In this document: in pieces, positions 38,065-45,129 of the stretch
How the letters are laid out: each line of letters opens with the position of its first letter
Position numbering within the stretch: position 1 is the stretch's first letter
The notes under the pieces: generated by a model
Seen by the model: the letters and a program-made list of their open reading frames with translations, nothing else
Database searches by the model: none
Told to the model about the DNA's origin: nothing
Program-made: the position numbers and the translations under genes
NCBI GenBank assembly: GCA_900752215.1
Contig: CAADUO010000029.1
Location: 1-47,200 of the forward strand
Source of the DNA: an uncultured Collinsella sp.
GTDB taxonomy: Bacteria; Actinomycetota; Coriobacteriia; Coriobacteriales; Coriobacteriaceae
Direction: 5' to 3'
DNA length: 47,200 nucleotides

Positions 38065-39483
38065 TTAGAAGATCCGGCGCAGGTCTCCTCGGTTGAGGGC
38101 TTCGTTGAAGAGGTGCTTGAACACCACGCTGCCGTGCAGGCCATCGTGCTCGAACTCGTTGGTCACCCAGGCATGCGAGTTGCCCACGCGGCTGAGCGTA
38201 TCAAGCTGCAGGCCCGAATCCACGTACATGTCGTCGAAATACACCGCGGCCTGCAGGGGCACCTCGTTGCACGCCAGTCGTTGCGGGTCGTAGATCTTGT
38301 CCCAGCTGGTGTCTTCCATTAGCAGGTCCATGGCGGGCTTGAAGGGCTTGAGCTCGGGCATCTGCTCGAACATCCACGGGAACATCGCCTCGCCGGTAAA
38401 CATGAGCGGGCGCGCGAGGGTGTCGAACTCGGCGCGATGGGCCTTCTCCTCTGCCGCGGCCCAGCGAATGGGCATTGTGTCGCCGTCGGCGTAGATGAAC
38501 TCCTGCAGTGTCCAGTACAGCGGGTTTGTACGCGTGCTGGTGCGCTCGAAGGCGCGCATCAAAAAGCTGTCAGATACCGAGGCGCCGCAGGTCAGCGTGC
38601 CGTCGCCGTCAACAAAAGCGTGATCGATAATCCAATGCATGCGCTCAAAGCTCGGCTTCATGCCAAAGTCGCTGCCCATAAGCTGCAGGCGCTCCACTGT
38701 CATTGGCGAGCCGTCGGGCAGCGCGGGCTTCTGCTCCTCAAGCGCATCGGCCAGGGCTGCCACGCGCTCGACGTCGGCGGGGAAGCGGTCGTAATACTGC
38801 TGCGTCTTGGCTGCCATGCGTGGGAAGGTGTGCGCGTAGACCTCGCTGGCGCTCGCCGGCACGTGCGGAATGCCGCCGCAGGTAAAGCTTGCCGCCACGC
38901 CCTCGGGGAAGAGCGACAGATAGCTCAACGTCAAAAAGCCGCCGTAGCTCTGCCCCAGTGTGACCCACGGCTTGCCGCCAAAGCCCACCAGGCGCAGGTA
39001 CTCAAAATCGCGCACGATGGAGCTGGCAAGATGGCGCTTGAGGAAATCCGCCTGCGAGCGTGCTGTATCGGCGCCGGTGGCCGTTGCGCGATCACCCAGT
39101 GCCTTGATTGTGCGTCCGTCCACGCAGCTACTGCGTCCGGTGCCGCGCTGGTCGGGAAGGACCACGCGGAAGTGCTTGACGGCCTCCTCGATCCAGCCGT
39201 CGCTTGTGGGCGACAGCGGACGCGGGCTCTCGCCGCCGGGGCCGCCCTGCAAAAACAGGAGCAGTGGCAGATCGTCGTTGATGCGGTCGGGCGCGCAAAC
39301 CACGCGGTAGAAGAGCTTGATGCTCTCGGGCGCGCCGGCGATGGGTGCCGGCATAGCGCCGCGGCGCATGGTGCTGCCGACGGCCAGGAGCATCGGCTCC
39401 AGGCCGCGCCAGTCAAGGGGGACGTCGATGCTGTGGTCCTCGACGTAAAGGCCGGGGACGTGGTACGAAGTGATGAGGGCCAT
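38065..39483 (-). CDS. Proline iminopeptidase-like alpha/beta hydrolase (S33)
   Basis: A 472-residue serine peptidase. LLFLQGGPGGESPRP supplies the oxyanion loop (family HGGPG), DQRGTGRSS follows, and TLGQSYGGFL is the nucleophile elbow (Ser in GxSxGG). The C-terminal HAW/GLHG segments provide candidate catalytic His residues. The family removes N-terminal proline from peptides. It lies antisense between proB and proA, so both supply and salvage of proline are encoded together; the link is inference. I chose the ATG at 39483, with GGAAGA upstream. Confidence 0.84.
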   Translation of the reverse strand: MALITSYHVPGLYVEDHSIDVPLDWRGLEPMLLAVGSTMRRGAMPAPIAGAPESIKLFYRVVCAPDRINDDLPLLLFLQGGPGGESPRPLSPTSDGWIEEAVKHFRVVLPDQRGTGRSSCVDGRTIKALGDRATATGADTARSQADFLKRHLASSIVRDFEYLRLVGFGGKPWVTLGQSYGGFLTLSYLSLFPEGVAASFTCGGIPHVPASASEVYAHTFPRMAAKTQQYYDRFPADVERVAALADALEEQKPALPDGSPMTVERLQLMGSDFGMKPSFERMHWIIDHAFVDGDGTLTCGASVSDSFLMRAFERTSTRTNPLYWTLQEFIYADGDTMPIRWAAAEEKAHRAEFDTLARPLMFTGEAMFPWMFEQMPELKPFKPAMDLLMEDTSWDKIYDPQRLACNEVPLQAAVYFDDMYVDSGLQLDTLSRVGNSHAWVTNEFEHDGLHGSVVFKHLFNEALNRGDLRRIF

Positions 39484-39595
39484 GTGAGTCTTCCGTTCGT
39501 TGCGGTGTTTCGGGTTGACCAATTCTACCGCCGCGGGCGAGGCCATGCGCAAATCGGCTACCATGGTTGCAAACTTCTAGGAGAAAGGGCCGCCC

Positions 39596-40882
39596 ATGTC
39601 GGTCGATATAGCCACGTATGTCCACGATCTTGCCGTTGCCGCCAAGGCAGCGTCGGCCTCGCTTACCGCGGCGAGCAACGAGCAGCGCCAGGAGGCCGTG
39701 CGCGCCATGGCCGCAGCACTGCGCAACGGTGTCGACTCCATCGTCGCTGCCAACGAGCTCGATATGTCCGCTGCGCGCGATGCGGGCACCTCGGCCGGAC
39801 TGCTCGATCGCCTGCTGCTGACGCCCGAGCGCGTCGAGGGCATGGCCGCCGGCCTGGAAAAGCTCGCCGAGCTGCCCGATCCCGTCGGCCGCGTGCTCGA
39901 CCACCGCGTGCTTGCAAGCGGCGTGGACCTGACCCGTGTGAGCGTGCCGCTGGGCCTGGTCGCTATGGTCTACGAGGCGCGCCCCAACGTGACGGCCGAC
40001 GCCGCGGGCATCTGCATCCGCACCGGCAACGCCTGCATTCTGCGCGGCGGCTCGCTGGCCTATCACTCGTGTGCCATGATTTCTGAGCTGCTGGCCGATG
40101 CGCTCGAGGCCAAGGGCTTCCCGCGCGAGGCCGTGTCGATGATCGAGTCCACCGACCGCGAGGCCACTGGCGAGCTCATGAAGCTCCGCGGCATTGTCGA
40201 CGTACTCATTCCGCGCGGCGGTGCAGGCCTGATCCAGCGCTGCGTGCGCGGGTCGCTCGTTCCGGTTATCGAGACGGGCACGGGCAACTGCCACATCTAC
40301 GTGCATGAATCCGCCGACTTTGATAAGGCGCTCAACATTATCGTTAATGCCAAGACCCAGCGTGTAGGCGTGTGCAATGCCGCCGAGTCGCTGCTGGTCG
40401 ACCGTGCTGTGGCCGATGCGTTTTTGCCTGCGGTCGTTGCCGTGCTGCACGACCACGGCGTGCTCATTCACGGCGACGAGGCCACGTGCGCCGCGTGCGC
40501 CGACGCCAGCTTTGTGGAAGGCGATGACTACGTCGCCGCGACTGAGGAGGACTGGGGTCGCGAGTACCTGGCGCTCGAGATGAGCGTGAAGGCCGTGGCA
40601 AACGAGGACGAGGCCATCGCACACATCAACCGCTACGGCACGATGCACTCCGAGGCCATCGTTGCCGAGGACACGGATGCTTGCGAGCGCTTCCTGGATG
40701 CGGTCGATGCCTCGGCCGTGTACGCTAACGCCAGCACACGCTTCACTGACGGCGGCGAGTTTGGCCTGGGCGCCGAGATCGGTATCTCGACCCAAAAGCT
40801 CCATGCCCGCGGCCCCTTCGCCGCCGAGGCCCTCACCACTTACAAATACAAGCTCCGAGGCACCGGTCAGGTCCGCCCCTAA
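39596..40882 (+). CDS. proA: Gamma-glutamyl phosphate reductase
   Basis: A 428-residue NADPH-dependent enzyme of the aldehyde dehydrogenase fold, giving glutamate semialdehyde, the second step of proline synthesis. It has VPLGLVAMVYEARPNVTADAA, the catalytic Cys in GVCNAAESLL (about residue 259), and EFGLGAEIGISTQKLHARGPFA near the C-terminus. AGGAGAAAGG precedes the ATG. REP copy 7 follows the stop. Confidence 0.95.
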   Translation: MSVDIATYVHDLAVAAKAASASLTAASNEQRQEAVRAMAAALRNGVDSIVAANELDMSAARDAGTSAGLLDRLLLTPERVEGMAAGLEKLAELPDPVGRVLDHRVLASGVDLTRVSVPLGLVAMVYEARPNVTADAAGICIRTGNACILRGGSLAYHSCAMISELLADALEAKGFPREAVSMIESTDREATGELMKLRGIVDVLIPRGGAGLIQRCVRGSLVPVIETGTGNCHIYVHESADFDKALNIIVNAKTQRVGVCNAAESLLVDRAVADAFLPAVVAVLHDHGVLIHGDEATCAACADASFVEGDDYVAATEEDWGREYLALEMSVKAVANEDEAIAHINRYGTMHSEAIVAEDTDACERFLDAVDASAVYANASTRFTDGGEFGLGAEIGISTQKLHARGPFAAEALTTYKYKLRGTGQVRP

Positions 40883-40895
40883 CGACCGCGCAAGA

Positions 40896-40935
40896 AAAAC
40901 CGCCACAAAGGTGCCTGTCCCCTTTGTGGCGGGTT
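40896..40935 (-). repeat. REP-like palindrome family A, copy 7 (R orientation)
   Basis: Arms CCGCCACAAAGG/CCTTTGTGGCGG carry a compensatory change (CCGCC with GGCGG), so pairing is kept. It lies 13 bases past proA. Confidence 0.88.
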
Positions 40936-40951
40936 GAGGTGGCGGGGGCGG

Positions 40952-41551
40952 TTAGGCCTGGAAGGTATCGCGGTCGGGGGCGAAGGACTGCATGGCCGCG
41001 ATGGTGCGGTCAAAGAGCTCGGTGAGCTCCCAGCCCAACATCTCGGCGCCCTGCGAAATCACGTCGCGCGAGCAGCCGGCGGCAAAGCGCTTGTCCTTAA
41101 ACTTCTTCTTGAGCGACTTGGTCGTAAAGTCCATAACGCTCTTGCTCGGGCGCATGATGACTGCAGCGCCGATCAGGCCGGTGAGCTCATCGCAGGCAAA
41201 CAGGATTTTTTCCATCTGCAGCTCGGGTTTGGGCAGCGAGGTGTTGAAGTCCGACGTGTGCGTCTGGATGGCGCGAATGAGCTCGGGAGACGCACCTTCG
41301 CCCTTAAGAATCTCGGCAGCATAGATGGTGTGGTTCATGGGGTCGTCCTCATGCTCCTCCCAATCCAAGTCGTGCAGCAGGCCGACGATGCCCCAAAACT
41401 CCTCGTTCTCGGGGTCGAACTCGCGCGCAAAGTAGCGCATGGTGCCCTCGACCGTCTCGCCATGGGTGATGTGGAACGGGTCTTTGTTGTGCTCGTTAAG
41501 CAGTTCAAACGCGCGGTCGCGGGTGATTCCGGCGGAAAGCGGCTCTGCCAT
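40952..41551 (-). CDS. HD-domain protein
   Basis: A 199-residue metal-dependent phosphohydrolase-type protein. HITHGETVEGTMRYFA supplies the first His, LLHDLDWEEH the His-Asp doublet, and a later Asp (CDELTGLIGAAV) completes the H...HD...D pattern. The substrate is unknown; small HD proteins often hydrolyse nucleotides. AAGGAG precedes the ATG. Direct copies of REP family A flank the gene. Confidence 0.85.
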   Translation of the reverse strand: MAEPLSAGITRDRAFELLNEHNKDPFHITHGETVEGTMRYFAREFDPENEEFWGIVGLLHDLDWEEHEDDPMNHTIYAAEILKGEGASPELIRAIQTHTSDFNTSLPKPELQMEKILFACDELTGLIGAAVIMRPSKSVMDFTTKSLKKKFKDKRFAAGCSRDVISQGAEMLGWELTELFDRTIAAMQSFAPDRDTFQA

Positions 41552-41605
41552 AGGAGACTCCTTGTGCTCGTAGGTAACGATAAGAATGAATACTACTAGA
41601 ACAAG

Positions 41606-41647
41606 AAAACCACCACAAAGGTGCCTGTCCCCTTTGTGGTGGTTTTT
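41606..41647 (-). repeat. REP-like palindrome family A, copy 8 (R orientation)
   Basis: AAAACCACCACAAAGG and CCTTTGTGGTGGTTTTT flank TGCCTGTCC. It lies between the CarD-like gene stop and the HD gene start, in the same orientation as copy 7. Confidence 0.9.
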
Positions 41648-41659
41648 GGCGCGGTTGGG

Positions 41660-42145
41660 TTAGTTGAGGGCGGCTTGGGCTAGGCGGGCTTCGGCGTCCT
41701 CCTCGGTGACGCCCAAGGCCACGGCGAACTCCTCGATGGAGCGGCGCTTGGCTTCCTTGAGTACGCGCATGTAGTAGGAGCTGGGCTTTTTATCAGCTTC
41801 CTCGGCCTGGCGAATGCGGTGCATCATGGTCTTTGCCACGCGGACCGTCTCGGGCGCACCCAGCTTGAGCTGCTGCTTAAAGTGCGTCTCCTCAAGTGAG
41901 CTGTTGCGCTCGGTGAAGGTGTCGCACTCCAGCTCGTCATAGTGGCTCAGCAGGTGCTCGGCATCTTGCTGAGAGATGGCGGCGTGCAAACGATCGGCCT
42001 GCGCCACGGGGTACATGAGGATCGTCTGCGCATGTCCCTGCTTGGTCTCGAGCAGCAGCATGGGCTGCGGCGTGTCGTCCCTAAAACCGACGACGGTGCA
42101 GACTCCCTGACCCGGATGAATGACGTGTTGACCGATTGAGAACAT
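41660..42145 (-). CDS. CarD-like transcriptional regulator
   Basis: A 161-residue protein. The N-terminal RNA-polymerase-interacting domain is recognisable from FSIGQHVIHPGQGVCTVVGF (about residues 2-21), followed by a strand-rich region. The helical C-terminal domain (about 75-161) has MHRIRQAEEADKKPSSYYMRVLKEAKRRS, usual for the family. CarD proteins bind the polymerase beta subunit and stabilise open promoters. GGAGGT precedes the ATG. It is divergent from argS across a 342-base AT-rich gap. Confidence 0.9.
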   Translation of the reverse strand: MFSIGQHVIHPGQGVCTVVGFRDDTPQPMLLLETKQGHAQTILMYPVAQADRLHAAISQQDAEHLLSHYDELECDTFTERNSSLEETHFKQQLKLGAPETVRVAKTMMHRIRQAEEADKKPSSYYMRVLKEAKRRSIEEFAVALGVTEEDAEARLAQAALN

Positions 42146-42487
42146 GCTACCTCCAACTTATACGAATTTACGTATGTCTAGAATAACACGCTGACGTGCG
42201 CAAATTCTCACTTTATGCAGGAAAAGCACACAACTCCGATAGGTAAGAGTATTCGATAACAGACGCAGCTCATTCACACCTTTATGCATTTTCAACGCCT
42301 GCATAATCTGCAGGCAGACCGGCATCTTTGAGTGACTCCATACAAGCTGTAGTCAATTTTGTGCATATGCAATATCTATTAGCTTTACCCTGCGACAGTA
42401 GCTACTGCTTGTGATAGAGTGCTACAAACTCTGGCTTTTGCCCTACGAGTGACCAAGAGCTCGGGGGCTTTAACACAAGGAGGACCT
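42146..42487. other. Divergent promoter region of carD-like gene and argS
   Basis: This AT-rich gap holds ATACG/CGTAT dyads near 42164-42176, a perfect hairpin GCCTGCA-TAATC-TGCAGGC (42297-42315), and a 12-bp palindrome CAGTAGCTACTG (42396-42407) about 80 bases before argS. I see no open frame and no convincing T-box or arginine-leader motif. Confidence 0.5.
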
Positions 42488-44341
42488 ATGCCCGAGAAGA
42501 TTGAAGAGCTGGTACGCGCTGCGCTTGCTGCGGCCCAGGAGGCCGGCGACCTTTCCGCATTTGAACTTGACGATTGCGCCATCGAGCGACCGGCTGACAC
42601 TTCTCATGGCGAGTGGACCTCCACCATGGCCCTGAAGTCCGCCAAGCTGGCTCACTGTGCCCCGCGCAAGATCGCCGAGGCCGTCGTTGCCCATATGCCC
42701 GAGGACCCCGCGATCGAGAAGGTCGAGATCGCAGGCCCCGGCTTCATCAACTTCTACCTCTCCGTTGCCATCAAGAATGCCATCTTTGGCGAGGCTCGCG
42801 AGAAGGGCATGGACTTCGCTAAGTCCAACGTCGGTGGTGGCCTGAAGACCCAGGTCGAGTTCGTTTCCGCCAACCCCGTCGGCCCCATGCACATTGGCCA
42901 CGGCCGCTGGGCCGCGCTGGGCGACTCGCTCTGCCGTGTTATGGACCACGCCGGTTACGACATCCAGCGTGAGTTCTACATCAACGACCACGGCTCTCAG
43001 ATGAACACCTTCGGCAACTCCATCAGCACGCGCTATATGCAGCTTGCCGACATCATCGCCAAGCAGGGCGTGGATATCGACGAGGCTCACAAGATCTTGA
43101 TCGCCGACCGCGACGCCTTTGTCGCCGACGAGAACGACGAGCATCCCGAGACCCATCCGTATCAGGACAACTTTGCCGAGACCCTGGGCAAGGACTCCTA
43201 CGGCGGCGACTACATCATCGACGAGGCTGCTGAGTTCTGGCGCACCGACGGCGATAAGTGGGTCGACGCCGATCCTCAGGAGCGCATGGAGAGCTTCCGC
43301 GAGCGCGGCTACGTAAAGATGGTCGACAACATGCGCGACCTCTGCCACGCCGTCAATTGCGACTTCGATCGTTGGTTCTCCGAGCGCTCGCTGTATGTGA
43401 AGGACACCGAGGGCGAGACCGCCGGCACCTCCGCCGTCGACCGCGCTTTTGAGAAGCTCGACAAGATGGGCTACCTCTATACCAAGGACGGCGCCCTGTG
43501 GTTCCGTTCCACCGATCTGGGCGACGACAAGGACCGCGTGCTGATCAAGTCCGACGGCGAGTACACCTACTTTGCCTCCGACGTCGCCTATCACTGGGAT
43601 AAGTTCCAGCGCGTCGACCACGTCATCGACATCTGGGGCGCCGACCACCACGGCTACATCGAGCGCGTCCGCTGCGTCTGCGATGCCTTGGGTTACCCCG
43701 GCAAGTTCGAGGTTCTGCTGGGCCAGCTCGTCAACCTGCTGCGTAACGGCAAGCCCGTCCGTATGTCCAAGCGCAAGGGCACCATGGTGACCCTGCAGGA
43801 GCTCGTCGACGAGGTTGGCTCCGACGCCGCTCGTTACACGCTCATCTCCAAGAGCTCCAACCAGATGGTCGACTTCGATATCGAGGCCGTCAAGAAGCGC
43901 GACAACTCCAACCCGGTCTATTACGTGCAGTACGCTCACGCCCGCGTGTGCTCCATCCTGCGTCGTGCCGCTGACGTTACGCCCGAGCAGGCTGACGAGA
44001 TGGGCATGAAGGCCGTTGCCGCCAAGGCCATCGGTGAGAACGTCGATTACTCGCTGCTGACCGACCCGACCGAGCTCGCCCTTTCGCGTAAGCTCAACGA
44101 GCTCACCGACCTCATCGCCAGCTGCGCTCGCGACCGCGCTCCGTTCCGTCTGACGCACTTTGCCGAGGAGCTCGCCGGCGACTTCCACAGCTTCTATGCT
44201 GCCTGCCAGGTGCTGCCGAGCGAGGGCCGTCCCGTCGACCCCGAGCTTTCGCGTGCCCGTCTGGCCGCTTGCGACGCCGTCCGCGTGACGCTCGCCCTGG
44301 TTCTCACCCTCGTTGGCGTTTCCGCTCCCGAGCAGATGTAA
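42488..44341 (+). CDS. argS: Arginyl-tRNA synthetase
   Basis: A 617-residue class I synthetase. It has the N-terminal additional domain, ANPVGPMHIGHGRW (HIGH motif, about residues 130-143), FYINDHGSQ, and RMSKRKGTMVTL (KMSKS-like, about 424-435). The C-terminal DALR anticodon domain ends the protein. I chose the ATG at 42488 because AAGGAGG lies upstream. An intrinsic terminator follows. Confidence 0.95.
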   Translation: MPEKIEELVRAALAAAQEAGDLSAFELDDCAIERPADTSHGEWTSTMALKSAKLAHCAPRKIAEAVVAHMPEDPAIEKVEIAGPGFINFYLSVAIKNAIFGEAREKGMDFAKSNVGGGLKTQVEFVSANPVGPMHIGHGRWAALGDSLCRVMDHAGYDIQREFYINDHGSQMNTFGNSISTRYMQLADIIAKQGVDIDEAHKILIADRDAFVADENDEHPETHPYQDNFAETLGKDSYGGDYIIDEAAEFWRTDGDKWVDADPQERMESFRERGYVKMVDNMRDLCHAVNCDFDRWFSERSLYVKDTEGETAGTSAVDRAFEKLDKMGYLYTKDGALWFRSTDLGDDKDRVLIKSDGEYTYFASDVAYHWDKFQRVDHVIDIWGADHHGYIERVRCVCDALGYPGKFEVLLGQLVNLLRNGKPVRMSKRKGTMVTLQELVDEVGSDAARYTLISKSSNQMVDFDIEAVKKRDNSNPVYYVQYAHARVCSILRRAADVTPEQADEMGMKAVAAKAIGENVDYSLLTDPTELALSRKLNELTDLIASCARDRAPFRLTHFAEELAGDFHSFYAACQVLPSEGRPVDPELSRARLAACDAVRVTLALVLTLVGVSAPEQM

Positions 44342-44386
44342 TCTGCGAGTCATTTGACCGTGCAGGTTTGGTTTAACTGAACCTTG

Positions 44387-44419
44387 AAAGCCCGATCTCC
44401 TACGGAGGTCGGGCTTTTT
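44387..44419 (+). terminator. Intrinsic terminator of argS
   Basis: AAAGCCCGATCTCC pairs with GGAGGTCGGGCTTT around TAC, with T to 44419. It lies 45 bases past the stop. Confidence 0.93.
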
Positions 44420-44527
44420 GCGTTTGGTGAGACTATTTGGTTTGCTGGGAAATGCTACCAAATCGCAACTATACCGGTTTACGGGGCTGAATCGCCAACT
44501 GGCGAGCATGGTGCCAATAGCAAAATT

Positions 44528-44576
44528 AAACCCGCAGGTAGATGGCTTATTGTTTATTGAAAATGCAGGGTATGGT
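44528..44576 (+). repeat. Degenerate direct repeat, copy 1
   Basis: It begins AAACCCGCAGGTAG and ends AGGGTATGGT. It matches copy 2 (44754-44802) at 35 of 49 positions without gaps; both ends are better conserved than the middle. Confidence 0.65.
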
Positions 44577-44753
44577 TGGCTTGCAGCATTCTGGCCCCGT
44601 AATCCGGCGTAGTTTTGAAAATTGTCTCTTGGGGACGGAGGAAAATGGATCATTTTTGTCTCGCGGAGGGGTGGCGCGGACCCGTCCGCCGCGAATCGTG
44701 CCCATCTCCTACGTTTTGCCGCATACCCCGAACCATACCGTAAAGTTCGATAT

Positions 44754-44802
44754 AAAACCGCAGGTAGCGGACTCGCTGTTTTTGATAAAACAAGGGTATG
44801 GT
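44754..44802 (+). repeat. Degenerate direct repeat, copy 2
   Basis: It begins AAAACCGCAGGTAG and ends AGGGTATGGT. AAAACCGCAGGT also occurs within the 123-bp element at 21.7 kb. Confidence 0.65.
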
Positions 44803-44923
44803 CAGGGGTCCGGGGGCAAGCGTAGTAGATAGGCGCGTTTCGTGACACGGCGAATCCCGACGCCACGGATTTGCTCCTTAGTCGCTCCATTTCAAGGCGC
44901 CTTAGGGGAAGAATGTCCCTTTT

Positions 44924-44955
44924 GACTAGTCGTTTAAGAACGTCCCCAATGACTA
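44924..44955 (+). repeat. Repeat family B, single unit
   Basis: GACTAGTCGTTTAAGAACGT followed by CCCCAATGACTA, about two mismatches from 25291-25322. It abuts the candidate rho promoter. Confidence 0.8.
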
Positions 44956-44957
44956 AG

Positions 44958-44985
44958 TTGCAGGTGGCGGCGGTTGTGTTACACT
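44958..44985 (+). promoter_or_regulatory. Candidate promoter of rho
   Basis: TTGCAG (44958-44963) and TACACT (44980-44985) are 16 bases apart. The leader of about 137 bases contains TCCGTC/GACGGA and CCCTG/CAGGG hairpins (45031-45090) and could host the autoregulation known for rho. Confidence 0.5.
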
Positions 44986-45129
44986 AACGCTGCGTATATG
45001 ACGCAAATATCTCGATACAGATCAATGATGTCCGTCGGTATTTGACGGAGCTAGACTGTTTAGCCGCCCTGAAGGTTTATGCAGGGAGCATGTGATCACA
45101 GGGCTTGAAAAGAAAGTTGAGCAAACACT

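Larger units (their letters stand above)
44420..44957. other. Repeat-filled intergenic region
   Basis: About 540 bases without a credible gene. It contains two 49-base direct repeats (44528-44576 and 44754-44802, 35 of 49 identical), an AACCATACC/GGTATGGT inverted pair (from 44731 and 44795), and a family B unit (44924-44955). The pattern looks like accumulated non-coding repeats. Confidence 0.6.

Noticed and set aside
36739..40882. A single proBA operon
   Set aside because: A strong terminator structure and an opposite-strand gene separate proB from proA, and proA has its own ribosome site.
27153..41647. CRISPR array formed by the CCACCACAAAGG repeats
   Set aside because: Copies are kilobases apart, occur in both orientations, and have no regular spacers or cas genes.
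40896..41647. HD-domain gene as cargo of a composite transposon flanked by direct REP copies
   Set aside because: The same repeats occur between many unrelated genes and no transposase is present; flanking is probably incidental.
42470..44890. Minus-strand frame of 806 codons across argS
   Set aside because: Low-complexity Val/Leu/Gly/Asp translation complementary to argS, with no domain recognised.
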